Shown piece by piece: positions 34,480 to 46,885 of a stretch of DNA of 64,000 nt. The notes beneath the pieces are model-generated. The model was not told the DNA's origin, made no database searches, and saw only the letters and a program-made list of their open reading frames with translations. This DNA is from Angiostrongylus vasorum (taxonomy: Eukaryota > Nematoda > Chromadorea > Rhabditida > Metastrongylidae): contig JADANN010000409.1 of NCBI GenBank assembly GCA_018806985.1, positions 1,240,001 to 1,304,000 of the forward strand, written 5' to 3'. The translations under genes and the position numbers were made by a program. How positions within the stretch are numbered: the first letter of the stretch is position 1; every line of letters begins with the position of its first letter.

Positions 34480-35280
34480 CAAAGGCGGTGGTATCTTTCT
34501 TTTCGTGAAGTACAAGCTGAATATTATGCTACTATTAGTCATGAAGGACTTTATTCTTAGATTACTTATTTCATGCTAACAAGATCTCTGCTAACCCATC
34601 TATGATGATTTTGGTTTCCCACATCTGTCGATAACCTTCTAGTACTGAGGACCTGGAGAGTAGTAAAACTTGTAAAGGAGAGCTCGCCCTTAAAATTCAA
34701 AGGCAAACGTAAAAGGATAACTAATGTATAAGACTGCCTCATTCTTCAGTTGCTTGAAATTTCGGAAAGTAGGCATAATTTTTATAAATTTAGAAATTTA
34801 ATCCAATTTGATCAAATCAAATTGTGGCTTAGTGGATCTCCTCTGTACTGTTAAAAAACCACTGGGGGGTTTATGCGCAAGTTCAGCTCGCGCGTTGCAA
34901 AGATTAATATCTGGTTCCGTAAGAGAAGAAATCGGACAGACCTCGGATAGCATATGCTTCTCGCTAATCACATTTGCATCAGTTAGACAACAACGCTTGG
35001 CGAATTTGTGTGGCAAGAAAATGTACTCCAGAATCTTACTAACGGAGAAGTAAAGACAAGTCTCATAACTCGACGAAACAGAAAAGTGGATATGTCGAAG
35101 CTACATTATTATGTCCCACGTTCTAAATAGAGTTCAAAGATGGTAAGCTTTGATTAAATCGAGTGCAGCGATTATTAATGGAGATCTTTTTACCAAACCA
35201 AAGAATGTTGGCACAGAATTCGAAGCCGTCCAGTCTAGCTTAGCCGATAAAAAAAACAAAAGGTAGTTAGTTAGAGTTAG
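34480..35280. other. no confident feature
   Basis: Overlapping open frames on both strands at 34798-35053 look partly coding (minus strand EPDINLCNARAELAHKPPSG) but have no splice support. Confidence 0.3.
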
Positions 35281-35282
35281 TG

Positions 35283-35950
35283 GAGTGGAGTTATCCACAC
35301 CGCAGATATACTAAAATTCCAAAGGGAATATCTCCTGTACCATATGCTTTACCGTCTTCGATCGTCGAGCGGCTCAACCGGGAGCACGTAATGTCTATAA
35401 CCGTCACTCTGAACGCGATACTTTTCCATTGGTGTATTCGTGAAAAAGTGTTACTATCTGGTAGATACCCTTTGTTTGCTGTGCGTTTGACATTAAGAAA
35501 AACCCGGTCATTAACGGCTCTTGTCCATTGATCACCGTCAAGAATCATGACGTCTACAACCTCCCTGTTTATCGACATTCTGTGGTCTAGAACAGCGTCT
35601 TTGACTTTCGATCGCTGAAGTAGGTAAGAATTTCGTATTCCCTCTCTTATTTGCGTGATACAAGACACTCCCAGTATTTTACTCTCCACTGAGCATTCGA
35701 TAACGAGGAGTGATTCTGGTTACATAGCCAGTAGCGATGCCATAAATAGGTTGTACGCCGCTATCAACACCTCTATCTTAACTGCTCCAAAGCCTTCTTT
35801 AATCCGATAAAGGTGAGACGGAGCGGAAAGAACCTTCTTTTTCCACTTTCGAGAAAACTGCACTTGAAATACTGCTTCCTTACAACATGGCTATCCATCG
35901 TCCAGTGATCTGTTAGAATTGAAGACACTTGGGCGAAGAACTTATAGAGG
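35283..35950 (-). mobile_element. RTE fragment, divergent subfamily, internal deletion
   Basis: The minus-strand frame 35689-35291 aligns by eye to the RTE C-terminal domain: ILGVSCITQIREGIRNS, QRSKVKDAVL, DQWTRAVNDRV. Near 35810 the frame RLTFIGLKKALEQL matches RTE motif A (LTFIDLKKAFDSVE) with the catalytic Asp replaced by Gly. The piece between motif A and the C-terminal domain, including FADD, is missing. Confidence 0.7.
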
Positions 35951-37690
35951 ACAAACAGAAGTTAGATTGGGTGATAGCGACCGATAAAGTGATGGTCTTC
36001 TTTTTTTGTGAAATGACTACCTTTGCTGCTCTTTTATGGATTTAAACAAATCAAGAGGTCAAAAATTAACGCCATTTTATTAGTTTCCATCTATAGCGAG
36101 GTGATTCGATCTCGCAAACTGCAACCACATAAAGAAGATTCCGCTCTTCCATTTCTGACACTAATTCTGACGACAGTATAGACGTATCCAGGGCGTCGAA
36201 AGAGTGTGGTGAACAACTGGAAGAAAAATAGAAAGCAAAGAAACAACACAGTGAAACATGGAATAAAACATATGGGCTTTATGTCCGTCAAAAAAAAACC
36301 AGAAGAAAAACTCAGCTTTGCTCCTAACGCCTTAATGTGCAGGGGCTGAGAACCACGAGTACTGAACACAAACACTAAAACCGCGTTTCCTCATTATACA
36401 TCGGAACACCCAAAAAGAAGAGACATCGTAAGCCCAATGTTAAGCAAATATCGTGACATCACGATGAGCTCCACATTTGAAGTGAAACATAGGTGGGCTG
36501 GTCATCTAGTGAAAGGAGGCGGCAGTAGATCGTTAAGGAAACGAGCAGACACCCAGAAAGCACTATAGTTTTGAATATTTCCACTTACAAGACGGCTCAT
36601 CATCGTGACTTCATCCTTCATTGGACAGTTATATGAACTGCTCTGAATATTCAAGTAAACATAATAATATTAAACGTAGAATAATCCCACGACATAAACT
36701 TTAAACTCTATATTAAATAGCTATGATACAATTCATACTTGTTACTAAAAAAAAGACGTTATGGGGAGGTGACAAACAGAAGGGAACGTGACACAAAGAC
36801 AATGAAGTCCTAATTTTCTGGACCCGCGTATTGAAAGTGTCTGATGAAGTCATAGAGAGCTCACCGCTTTACAGCCACCGGGTTCCTCGGTGTCAGAGAA
36901 AAAAATGAGCGGCTCTACACGAATCAGCTTTGTATAGTTCTTTGGATTTAGTGATAAGCATCCCAAGAAACATCATACCTGACACGAAAAATGTGTAAAG
37001 TCCAAGCGCAACGTGTCTCCGCGCTGGCTACTTGCTACTGCGACTTTTGACTTGTTGTAACCTGGATTTTATGGTAACAACAGTTGAATTGGACGCAACA
37101 GAGAAGAAGCGAAGTGTTGTGCACTGAATGGAGCCAACAACTGAAAGAACTAAAAGTGAAAGTGGACGTTAAAGAAGTATTTTGCAGGATCGCAATGTAA
37201 AATCGTCATATAAGTATAAAACAGGCCATAGAAAACAGGAGGAGTGAAGAAAAAACCTGGTATATCTTCGAGATATGGTAATTAACGAATCAAGCAAGAG
37301 CTGATGAGCTAAATGATGACGGAAACAAAAACAGCACATCTACGTCACAGCATGTTTCCCCTTTTCCACTTTCAGCATCAGAATTGTCTGCTTAGACTTC
37401 GATTTTCACACTGTGCTTGATCAGATCATATCAAATGGTAAGCAAAGACTTACAAAAGAAAAGCATGTTTACATTTCCCTGTTTGGTAAGTTCAACGATA
37501 AGTTAGAGAAGACCAGCAATGGATATACTGGAAAGAAATGCTTTGAATAAGGAGTGGAAAGCTGTCTTCGTCTCCGTTTCACGGGATGCTTCCGGTGTTA
37601 AAACAGACTTTATAGAAGAAAACGAGTTCTCCGTTAAATAAAGAGACGGTAATAAGTGGAATGAAGAGGGAAAAAAATAACTTACACGGG
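35951..37690. other. no recognisable feature
   Basis: Long stretch, A-rich on the + strand, without a supported gene, RNA or repeat. Confidence 0.35.
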
Positions 37691-37858
37691 ATAATCGATA
37701 GAAAACTAGGTGAGAGACAAGTGAAACGAAGGACCTGCGTGGCGTGGTGGTGAAGGCGCTAGCCACTGGAAAGGGTAATAGCGCGTGCTTTCCCCACCGC
37801 AGACACCTGCAGTCCGGAGTTTTGCAAACATTTCAGCAGCATTGTTGTTAAACAAGAT
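37690..37858 (+). mobile_element. family C repeat, partial
   Basis: From taatcgatagaaaactaggtgagag through the tRNA-like head (tgcgtggcgtggtggtgaaggcg) to gttttgcaaacatttcagcagcattg. Confidence 0.7.
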
Positions 37859-38514
37859 AACTGCATAAATGACAAATGCATCTGTACGAAAACCCGAACA
37901 AAATAAGCTATCCGTTAAAAGACCGAAAGCTGTTGCCGCAAAACGCGTTCAAATCGGAGACCCACGCGGGACATCCGTTAGGACCCATACAATGAAAACC
38001 ATTTCCCCAAGTTTCGAATACTTTAATAATTTGAATTAGAGCAAATTAAGGTATGGCAAACCCTCGAGCACTCTCCCAAATGGCAGAGAAATCACTCCGA
38101 GTCTTATAATTTTCAACCGTTGAAACTAAGCCACCAAATTTCAACCCTTGGACAATTCTTGACAGCGTACCAAATTGTAGTACTGCTAATACAGTTGGAA
38201 AACATGAAAAAAGCCACAAACGACAAACATACAAAAAACAAAAGCGGAAAGCTCAGAAACACCCTTTCGATGCGCCAGTTTCCATTTCCACTTTCCTGCC
38301 CTTTTTTTGGCGCTAGAATGTTATTCATCCATTGCTCCATCACATAATCCGATCGCGATGATGGACCCTGGTTACGCACGAAATTTAACATAACAAGTGC
38401 CTTTAAAAGTAGCGAGCCATCGAGAACGACGTGTACAGGTTGATCGGATGGCGAGAATCTTGGGATCGATATCGTCTTTTGAAGTTGTTTTTCGTCTTGT
38501 TCTCCCCAAGACCG
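37859..38514. other. no confident feature
   Basis: A long minus-strand frame (38113-38526) partly overlaps family C sequence and has no recognisable domain. Positions 37955-38020 faintly resemble the ccacgcggg...SL1-side of the 11-kb repeat. Confidence 0.3.
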
Positions 38515-38800
38515 TGTCATCAGCAATCGTCAGCCAACGGGAATGATCTGGGGAGCACAAATCGGCAATGAACCCAGTTAGGCTGAAGCTGCGCTCGAAA
38601 TCACAATGTGTAACTTTTTAATTTACTGCTCATTATTTGGCATCACTATCGTAAAAAACTGGCCGAGTGAAGGGCAAAGCAAAAACCTCAGTGGTGCAGT
38701 GGGTAACACGTGAACCCCCGGAAAGGGTAAACAAGGGTAGAATCTGGCCTGGGGTCCGAGTTTTGCAAATATCTCAGCATCATTGGGGGTTGCATGTCAA
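38515..38800. mobile_element. family C repeat, inverted composite, diverged
   Basis: Left part (about 38515-38650) is a minus-oriented tail half. Right part (about 38680-38800) is a plus-oriented head half with a tRNA-like start (tcagtggtgcagtgggtaac) ending gttttgcaaatatctcagc. Confidence 0.55.
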
Positions 38801-38987
38801 TCCACCATTTATTTATCCACAAAAGCTGACACTTTTATATAACAATCAGGCGAAGTTCGCAAGAACTCGGTATTGCGAACTGGAAGAAAGCTGAAATATA
38901 AGCAAAAGCCGAAACCACAGCTGGACATCGAAACCCTTGAGGAACTAGGAGAATGAAGTGCACCACCGCCAACAAAACGATCATCTT

Positions 38988-39520
38988 TTTTTAACTTATT
39001 ATTTACTGCCTACTCTTTTTTCAACGGCAAGGTATGTATTGCGAAATATAACTTTAATGAAGCTGAGATATCTGCAAAACTCCGGGCCGCAGGTGTCTGT
39101 GGTGGGGAACGAACGCGCTATTACTCATTCCGAGGGCTAACGCGTTCGCCACCACACCATATCGGTCCTTCGTTTCGCCTGTCTCTCAGCTAGTTCTACC
39201 GATTTTTTTGCCATCAGCAATCACCCGTCAGCGGGATTGATCTGGGGAGCCCAAATCGGCAACGAACCCAGTTAAGCTGGGGCTGCAGTTATAATCACAA
39301 TTTTTAACTTATTATTTACTGCCTACTCGTTTTTTAACGGCAGGGCATGTATTGCGAAATATAACTTTAATGAAGCTGAGATATTTGCAAAACTCCGGAC
39401 CGCAGGTGTCTGCGGTGGGGAACGAATGCGCTATTACTCATTTTCGGGGGGCTAACGCGTTCACCACCACACCATATGGGTCCATCGTTTCGCGTGTCTC
39501 TCAGCTAGTTCTATCGATCA
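38988..39520 (-). mobile_element. family C repeat, head-to-tail tandem dimer
   Basis: Two copies in direct order with a period of 313 bp (ttaacttattatttactgcc starts at 38991 and 39304). The first unit is complete and the second ends at agttctatcgatca. The copies are close to identical outside a few substitutions. Confidence 0.82.
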
Positions 39521-39654
39521 TTTAAACGAGCACCGTTTAAAATTGATGCATAATTAAGTTGTTTCGTACGGTAGTGATTTGAAAATCTAGTGAACCACAA
39601 CTTCTGCGAGCAATATTGTCTTTGTGTAGTTCAAGAACACTGGATTGTTCTGCA

Positions 39655-39962
39655 TTACCCGTCATCACATCTATTATGCTCATCCCAGCAGTTTATGCAT
39701 TAGATTCGTTTTCCTCGCATTCACTGTCTACAGAGGTAAAATGCAAATGCTTACAACATTTCGTGTGTTGTTTAGCCTGCTGCTTGACGATTTCACCTTC
39801 TTTATGATTGACATAGAATGCTGATCGAGTCTATTCTTTTTGCAAACTTGAAAATAGCCGAACTAAGGCATTCGCTCGTGCACTGGAGAAGAACGTCAGG
39901 GAGGGTATGGAACCAGCACCTCGCTCCTGATCGGCCGCATCACCAACCACTGCGCCGCATTA
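39655..39962 (-). mobile_element. family B SINE
   Basis: Body acccgtcatcacatctatta...cccagcagtttatgc, cgttttcctcgcattcactg, ending ggaaccagcacctcgctcctg and accactgcgccgc. Confidence 0.72.
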
Positions 39963-40097
39963 ATATGGTTGATTAGAAATTAAAAATTTTCACTAGAAAC
40001 TAAGTTTTTTGTTTTGTGGTGTATTATTCAAAGTGTCGTCATATGCCATAGGAACCACATAACCTCTCATTGTGACATAAAGTCATGCACAGCATAA

Positions 40098-40360
40098 ACG
40101 GGGTGCTGTGTGCCTGTGGAGCAGTGGTCGGAGGTGCCCTGCAACACACACAGGTTCCCCGCGCCCGTGACTTACCAAACCTTCCAACCCTTCTGCCCCG
40201 GCAAATTGGTGCTACACTTGTCTGGCTCGATACATTGATAGGCCATCGCGAGAAATTGTAAAGGCCAGATATGCGTTCAATCACCTCCAACGATACTTAA
40301 TGAACTCGAATGCATGGCTCATCCCTCAGGGATTGATCAATGCCAAGAGCTTTGGAGCTT
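40098..40360 (+). mobile_element. family A SINE
   Basis: Head gtgctgtgtgcctgtggagcagtggtcgg with a shortened B-box region, full body, end gggattgatcaatgccaagagcttt. Confidence 0.75.
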
Positions 40361-40664
40361 TATGGCCGAGACGATGAGGGTGTCTTGGAAAAGAAAGCGG
40401 CTTCTAAATAGAATAATTTCTGAAGAATACTTATGAATCCTTGAGCATTTTATCGTCACAACAGTATGCTTGATTTCAGGTCAGTGTAAATTAGGTGCAG
40501 TTTAGGTAATCGGACAGACTGTCAGGCCATATCATCGCAATATACGCACAAGTTTTATAAATGCAATCAATGTGACCCAATTATATTCGGGTTTTAAAAC
40601 AGTTAACAGTTTTAGAACGGTAAGCGTGGATGCATCCAGCAGCAGCTTTTACACTAGCTGAGAA

Positions 40665-40985
40665 TTGAGGGAATAGTGTAGTGGTCAGTGATGTCATCTA
40701 TCACGAAGCAAATGCGTTAAGTTCGACCATCTCCGCAATGCTCTCTCCTAATCAACGTAAAAACACTCTCAGCAGGCTATCGCTAAGTTTGCAAGGAGAA
40801 CTGACTCGACTAGCATTCTATTACATTTATAGAGAAGACGAGATCCTCACTCAGCAGACGAAGCAACACGCGAGGTCTTTAAAGACCTTCGTGGAGGATA
40901 AATGAGAGGAAAACGAATCGAAATGCAAGAAACACTGGGATCCACACTGTAAAATTTGATGACATTTCATGTAAAAGCAAGGTAG
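40665..40985 (+). mobile_element. family B SINE, full length, best-preserved head
   Basis: tRNA-like A box tagtgtagtggtcagtg and B-box-like agttcgaccat about 55 nt later, then a body that mirrors the minus-strand copies and ends near catttcatgtaaaagc. Confidence 0.75.
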
Positions 40986-40989
40986 GAAT

Positions 40990-41630
40990 GATGCAAAGTG
41001 GATGGTCAGAGTTGTAAACGATTTGTAGCGCGCGCGGAGGAAAAACAGGCATTCTCGCTAATGTTGAAAGCGCCATATTTTTTCGCTACATATTAGTATA
41101 AACTAACCTATACACCCCGTTCTGGTCCTATCAAGTTGTAAGTTCAGATAACACTATATTTCGCCTCGTCTGCCAACAACAAATCGTGTCAATGGAAACA
41201 AACAGATAAGCGAATGAAAACCGAAATTGAGAGTGGTGGCAGAACTTCTCGGCCAGTACAACAGTTTCAACGTGCATACATTTATCCTCTCTTAGGTGAT
41301 CCATATTTCATTCGTCATGTTACATTCCCGTGTTAGGATTACGTAGAAATCAGATGGCACTCATCTTCTACGAAAGTATTTTCTACAAGTTTGTGGTTCT
41401 ACTCGGGTAAACCCAATTGTTCGCAACTGCACCGCTACTCTACCAAACAGTTTCCTTGGCAACCAAGAGTGTAGACATAAATAATGTCGACCACTTACAC
41501 CGAAGACAGTTATAAATATAGAAAGTGAAGTCATTTGAAGTGCGAACACCATTCGCCCTATCCATGATTAGTTATGAACAAAACGGTTGAATGCAATTAT
41601 TTCTGGTATGGACCAATCCGCTTGACATCA
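40990..41630. other. no recognisable feature
   Basis: Nothing supported. Confidence 0.3.
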
Positions 41631-41634
41631 TAGA

Positions 41635-41998
41635 CGGGAGCATCCAGTGTGCGGGGTACTGAGGCTGGCCTATTGCTGGTCGCGCAACTTGGTCCTCCCT
41701 GGAGTCCTGACGTAACTTTTGCAAGGGCATATCCAGGGTCTTCACCACGATGTGGATCAGAAGGAGGTGTAGTTTCGGCGACGAATCCTTCGCTCGGTCT
41801 TCCCTACTAGTTCACTCCGAGAAATGTTAAAACCGAAATCAGAAATGAAAGTAGGAATGAAAAAGTGACCGACCGATCAAGGACGATATAGAAGCCATGG
41901 ACTACGACTGTGAGAGAAAGGAACGAATGGCATATGTGCTAGGGTCCGAACAACTCGTGAAGACGGACCGTCCAAGTATATACAAGCATCCAAGTATG
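41635..41998. mobile_element. possible family D remnant, scrambled
   Basis: Pieces resembling family D occur out of consensus order: ggtcgcgcaacttggtcctccctggagtcc, cagggtcttcaccac, then gacggaccgtccaagtat at the right end. Confidence 0.35.
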
Positions 41999-41999
41999 G

Positions 42000-42637
42000 A
42001 CCAATCACTTTGAGTAAACACAATGCTTATCCAAAACACTGCTTTAACGATACAATCGACTTTATTTGAAGGTACATTGCTTGTCTAACTTTGGAATTCT
42101 TAGGTACTTGACTTCACTTTAACTTTTTGCCGGGATCTTTAATAACTTTCGAACTGGTTTCCAGATCCAACGATTTGATACCTCTGAAAACGACATTTGA
42201 AATGTGCAAAAGAATTCTACATGTTAACATACCTTGAAATATAAAAAAGTTACCTCAACGTATCATCGAGAGGATCTTTAGGAGGCGGTGCAATGGGGGG
42301 TGTTAGCCGGTGGGCTGGAGAAAGGAAAACAATTGAATCATCACTACATTTATTTCTACTTAAGCGTCCTTCTATAAATATGTAAAGAAGACATGGCTAC
42401 AACGACTTTACTAAAGTCTAGAACGGTGCGTACAGGAACTAGTCTTCTGTGGAAATCGCCTACGGCGTCATCTTTTGCTGATAAGAAATGCACAGAAATT
42501 TAGGGAAGGTATTACGGAATAAAATTTGAGAAACAAAACGATAAAATCAAGAAAAGCATATTTTTAGCCTTGCTAGGAGGAAAACTGAACAACTTAATAT
42601 ATCCAATTTACGGTCTCTTGTTGTAGTTACAACTAAA
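42000..42637. other. no recognisable feature
   Basis: Nothing supported. Confidence 0.35.
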
Positions 42638-42914
42638 AAAGGATAAAGCTCTCGGCGTTGATCAATCCCTGAGGGATGCGCCATGCATTCGACTTCATTA
42701 AATATCGCTGGAGGTGATTGAATGCATATCTGGCCATTACAATGGCTCGTGGTGGCGAACCGATGTATCGAGCCAGTGCTGCTATCCTCTCAGACATGTC
42801 TGGTACCAATTTGCTGACTCTGGAGAGATGGAGGGTTTGGTGGGCCAGGCGCGCCGGGATCGATGGCACGTGCTTGTTGCAGGGCACGTCCGACCACTGC
42901 GCCACGCGCGTCCT
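42638..42914 (-). mobile_element. family A SINE, full length
   Basis: Among the best-preserved copies, from ggataaagctctcggcgttg to ccgaccactgcgccacgcgcg. Confidence 0.87.
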
Positions 42915-43343
42915 TAGTTAGTTTATAGTTACATTTAGTTGTAGCAATCCTATTAATGCCTTACTTTGATGAAACAGTACGACGAGTAGTGGAACGTGGA
43001 GCGACACGGACAGCATCCTTCGTCAACACAATCTGCAATACAACAATTTCTTACTCCTGAACGTAAAATCGAAAATCGTTCACAACGCTTGAAACTAATA
43101 CAGTACGACGTAGGTGGATAAATATACGATGAAATCTATTGCAAAGCGATTCTCACCGCTCTTTCATTTAATGGCGGCGAGTTTCTCCATCTTCTACAAA
43201 GAACAACAAGAACAAACAATACAGGCAAATGCAGTACCTGATTAAAAAAAAACGTTGAAAATAGCAACACTTTACTTTACCTCAGTTTTACAATTTTTTA
43301 CTGGACGACGTTCATTGGAAGAAATACTTTGCATTAACTATTC

Positions 43344-43619
43344 GTAGAGGGCGCGTGTAGCAGCGCAGTGTGGTCGGAGACGCCCTGCAATTCACATAGC
43401 GCCTCAGGCTCACCAAGCCTTCGATCCCCAGCGTCGGCAAACTGTTACCAGACTTCTCCGGAAGAATAACAGCACGGAGTTGATACATCGTTAGGTCAGC
43501 TCGAGTCATTGTAAAAGCCAGTTATGCATTCAGTCACCTCCAACGATGCTTAGTGAAGTCGAATGCATGGCGCATCCCTCAGGGATTGATCAACGCCGAG
43601 AGCTTGATACTTATCCTTA
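43344..43619 (+). mobile_element. family A SINE, full length, with target-site duplication
   Basis: The exact 9-bp repeat taactattc at 43335-43343 and 43620-43628 brackets the element from gtagagggcgcg to cttatcctta. Confidence 0.87.
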
Positions 43620-43629
43620 TAACTATTCC

Positions 43630-44139
43630 CAGAAATGGTTGCAATGTGCCATACAACCGCACGTTTTCTATGATAGTAATGTTTGCCATTAACGACATTT
43701 AACTGCCCACCCTGTATTGCTACTGTCAGAAGCTACACTTTATGGGTACCAAATTTGTAGTGCGCTTTGTACTTTCTCATCCCGCGCTGGAACTCAACCG
43801 ATCTGCCTACTATACCTCCCCCTTCTTGACTGTTGCACTCTGTGTTTATCGCAGACACAGACAAGTCTGGAATCCCGTAGCCTTCGTCCAACCATAGATC
43901 CACCACTGATCTTTAGATGCACAGCAATATCCTACTACACCCTATCACACTTCCATCTGAGTATACACCGTGGCCAACAACGTCTAATATCATTATTTCT
44001 CTATCACTGTAACACTGGTGTATAAGATAGTTTAGCATTGCTAGCGTTCTTCATTGCTTCTTATACTGTCCCTACCTAGTGGTTACGTTAGCGCCAGTAT
44101 TTCTCACAATTCAGGTCTCGTAGCAATTTCGCTACTACT
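43630..44139. other. no confident feature
   Basis: A 102-codon frame at 43717-44025 is Ser/Leu/Cys-rich and low in charge. I do not call it a gene. Confidence 0.3.
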
Positions 44140-44196
44140 GCATTATTATTATTATCATTATTATTATCATTACTATTATTGTTATTATTATTAGTA
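44140..44196. repeat. (ATT)n imperfect microsatellite
   Basis: ATT units interrupted by ATC and ACT. Confidence 0.9.
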
Positions 44197-44569
44197 TCGT
44201 TACATAAACGCTTTAATTACGTAAGTTTAAGACCTGCTGTTATTAAAACAACGAAAAGACGTACTTGGTTGGAAATATCCCATAAACGAGCAACTTCACT
44301 CTATTCTTTTAAGTCATATTAAACCAAAACATAGAAAAACATACAAAAAACGGATTTCTAATACTTATTAAAATACTTACAAAAAATCACGTAATTTTTG
44401 GTAGTTTCTAAAATGAGCGACATACAACACCGCTCTTGGAGCTTCACTAGTAACAAATGTGGGTATACTGATCTTTCTAGAATGATATCAAGCTGCTTTG
44501 AGCAAAAATAGGCTTCCATTTGATCATTATGAACTCGGCAAACCACCGATGGTTTATCTCTATCACCTG

Positions 44570-46114
44570 TTGTCCCGCTGATCATCGAGTAACTCAAAAG
44601 GGCGCCAGTAAATCGTCCGTTCTTCCCTGTCGCGTGCAATAACAGTCGAGTGAAACTCGTTGAGAATCATACCTTTCATCTAGGCTTTTCGCGAAGAACT
44701 CTAACCATCGGGTCTGTGGCCGTCCCTGCAGTAGGTTTGACATCCCGAGGAATCCAGTCACTAACGGCTCTTGCCCATTGGTTGTCGCTCATACGCATTA
44801 CGTCTCCAGCCCACCTAATCTTCGACTGTTTGACGTATAGAACGGCATCATTGATTTTTTTATCGCTGATGCAGGCCGGAGCTTCGGATCCCTTCGCTCA
44901 GTTATGTGACACGGGATACCCTTAACATCGTACTTTCGAATGCGCATACAATAAGGCTGAGTTATTTTCCATACTGTTTGCGCAGCGTCCAGGTTTCTGA
45001 CGCGTACGTTAACGCAGGAAAGTACCGTTGAGTGGAAAAGATAGGGCACAGAGTCGGGTGTTCTCTGTTCTGTTCACTACGTCCTCGATGTCCCTGGAAA
45101 GCACCCCCAAAGCCGCTCGTTTCCTGTAGCTCATCTCTGGAGCTAGGTCGTTCATCATGTTGATTTCCCGATCTAGATAGACATAACTGAAGCATTCGGA
45201 GATATTCGTTCCTTTGAGCGTGAATGGGGCGTACAATACCAGTCCGTTTCTCATGAACATCATTTCTGTGAGATTTAGACGAAGACCAGTCTTTCCACAG
45301 ACTTTATCGAAGTCGGCAAGCATTCGTTGTGCTTGGCTAATGTTTGGTGTTATACAAACGACGTCATCAGCAAAGCGAAAATGGTGTAATTGCTGACCAT
45401 CGATTTTCACTCCATTATTGTCCCATTCTAATGTTGGCATGACATTCTCGAGGGTGACGGTGAATAATTTTAATGAGACGGTATCGCCTTACCAAACCCC
45501 TCTTTGACGTTGATGTTAATATCGCTGTAGAATTGTGATACCTTGGTTGTGGAATTTTTTATATAGCCCATTAACAATCTTTAAATAGTGAGTAGAGACT
45601 CCTGGCCGTCCAGGGCTTCCTAAACTGCTTCTTGTTCAACTGAGTCAAAAGCCTTCTTCGAACCTGTAAAAGTGAGACAGAGCGATCTTTTGTATTCTCG
45701 CGATACTTCAGTGAGTCTTATTATCCTGTAGATGTGGTCCATCGTACTGAATGCTTTTCGAAACTCTGCTTGCTCACATACCTGTCCTTCGTCCAGTGTT
45801 CTGTCAATCCTCTTTAGGACGATTCGAATGAAAGCTTTACAGACAATAGACAGCAAGCATATTGGACGATAGTTGCCGATATCATGGAGGTCACCCTTCT
45901 TCAGCAACAGCATGGTCTTGCTGGTCTTCCACTGAACAGAGACTGCATTCAGACAGGTAGAGTGAAAATCCGAGCCAGTGTGTTTATGAAGACTGGCGGA
46001 AGGTTCTTCAGGTTTTCAGATCTCGTCTCGGCTAGTCCGATGACGTCGTACCTTATCTTTCTTGCTTTCATGACCAAATTAAGTTTCATGAGTGAAAGCC
46101 GATGGTCGTCATTT
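44570..46114 (-). mobile_element. RTE copy with endonuclease-to-RT deletion
   Basis: On the minus strand: endonuclease start (IRYDVIGLAETR) at about 46080-46030, then directly the RT start (LKNLPPVF), so about 1.25 kb is missing relative to the copy at 22915. Then KKGDLHDIGNYRPICLLS (about 45905), motif A as TFTGSKKAFDSVE with the catalytic Asp lost (about 45650), and RFADDVVCITPNISQ (about 45370). The C-terminal domain continues through TYASETWTLRKQ to GKNGRFTGALLS at about 44580. Several frameshifts are present. Confidence 0.88.
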
Positions 46115-46885
46115 ACAGCCAACTGCGATTTGGTGATGAGATCGCTCCTCTAACAGCAAATATTAGCCAAGGGGAACGAATTCTTGCCCACTTTGATAAA
46201 GCCTGTGGAAAGATTGGTCTTCGATTAAATCTCACAAAAACGGTGTCCATGAGGAACGGTTGGTGACGTATGCCTTGGTCACGCTCAACAAAACGAATAT
46301 CTCCGAATGCTCCAGTAACGTCCATCTAGATCGCGAAATCAACGTGACGAACAACTAAGCTCCAGAGTTAAGCAGGAGGAACAAGCGGCTTGGTCAGCTT
46401 CCAAGAACATCGAGGACGTAATGAAGAAAACAATGAACACCTCGCTGAGTAAGCAGGATGAACAGCCATTCAGCGTTATTGAACCCGCTGTCGAAAGAAC
46501 GATGCTAGGAGCATCTCATGCCACACAAGTGAGCGAAGGAATCCGAAGCTCCGACCTGCGTCAAAGATCAAAAATCAGAGATGCCGTTCTATACGCCAAC
46601 AGTCGAGGATTAGATGGGCCGAACACGTAATGCGAATGAACGACAACCGATGGACAAGAGCCGCTAGTGACTGGATTCCTCGAGATGTCAAACTCATTGC
46701 GGGAACAATCCTGGAAGAAAGATATGATGCTTGTCTAGTTCCTAGAGCGAGTAGAATCCACTGGGCTACTCTCAGCCACAATGAAAAATGGAAGACTCAC
46801 TGGTGCCCGTTCGAGTCGCCAGGATCAACGGGGGCGAAAGATGACATAGGTGATAAAGGTAGGGAGAAGGGGGTACGAAGACGCT
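46115..46885 (+). mobile_element. RTE 3' fragment, head to head with the previous copy
   Basis: Begins in a degraded FADD region (about 46130), then ISQGERILAHFDKACGKIGL. A deletion of about 90 codons in the middle follows, then [46 protein letters not shown] and ASRIHWATLSHNEKWKTHW, to about 46885. Confidence 0.87.

Noticed and set aside
43717..44025. 102-codon plus-strand frame
   Set aside because: Few charged residues, no splice sites and no domain; looks like chance.
44140..44196. CRISPR-like or centromeric tandem repeat
   Set aside because: Simple ATT microsatellite; no spacers or higher-order unit, and the genome is eukaryotic.
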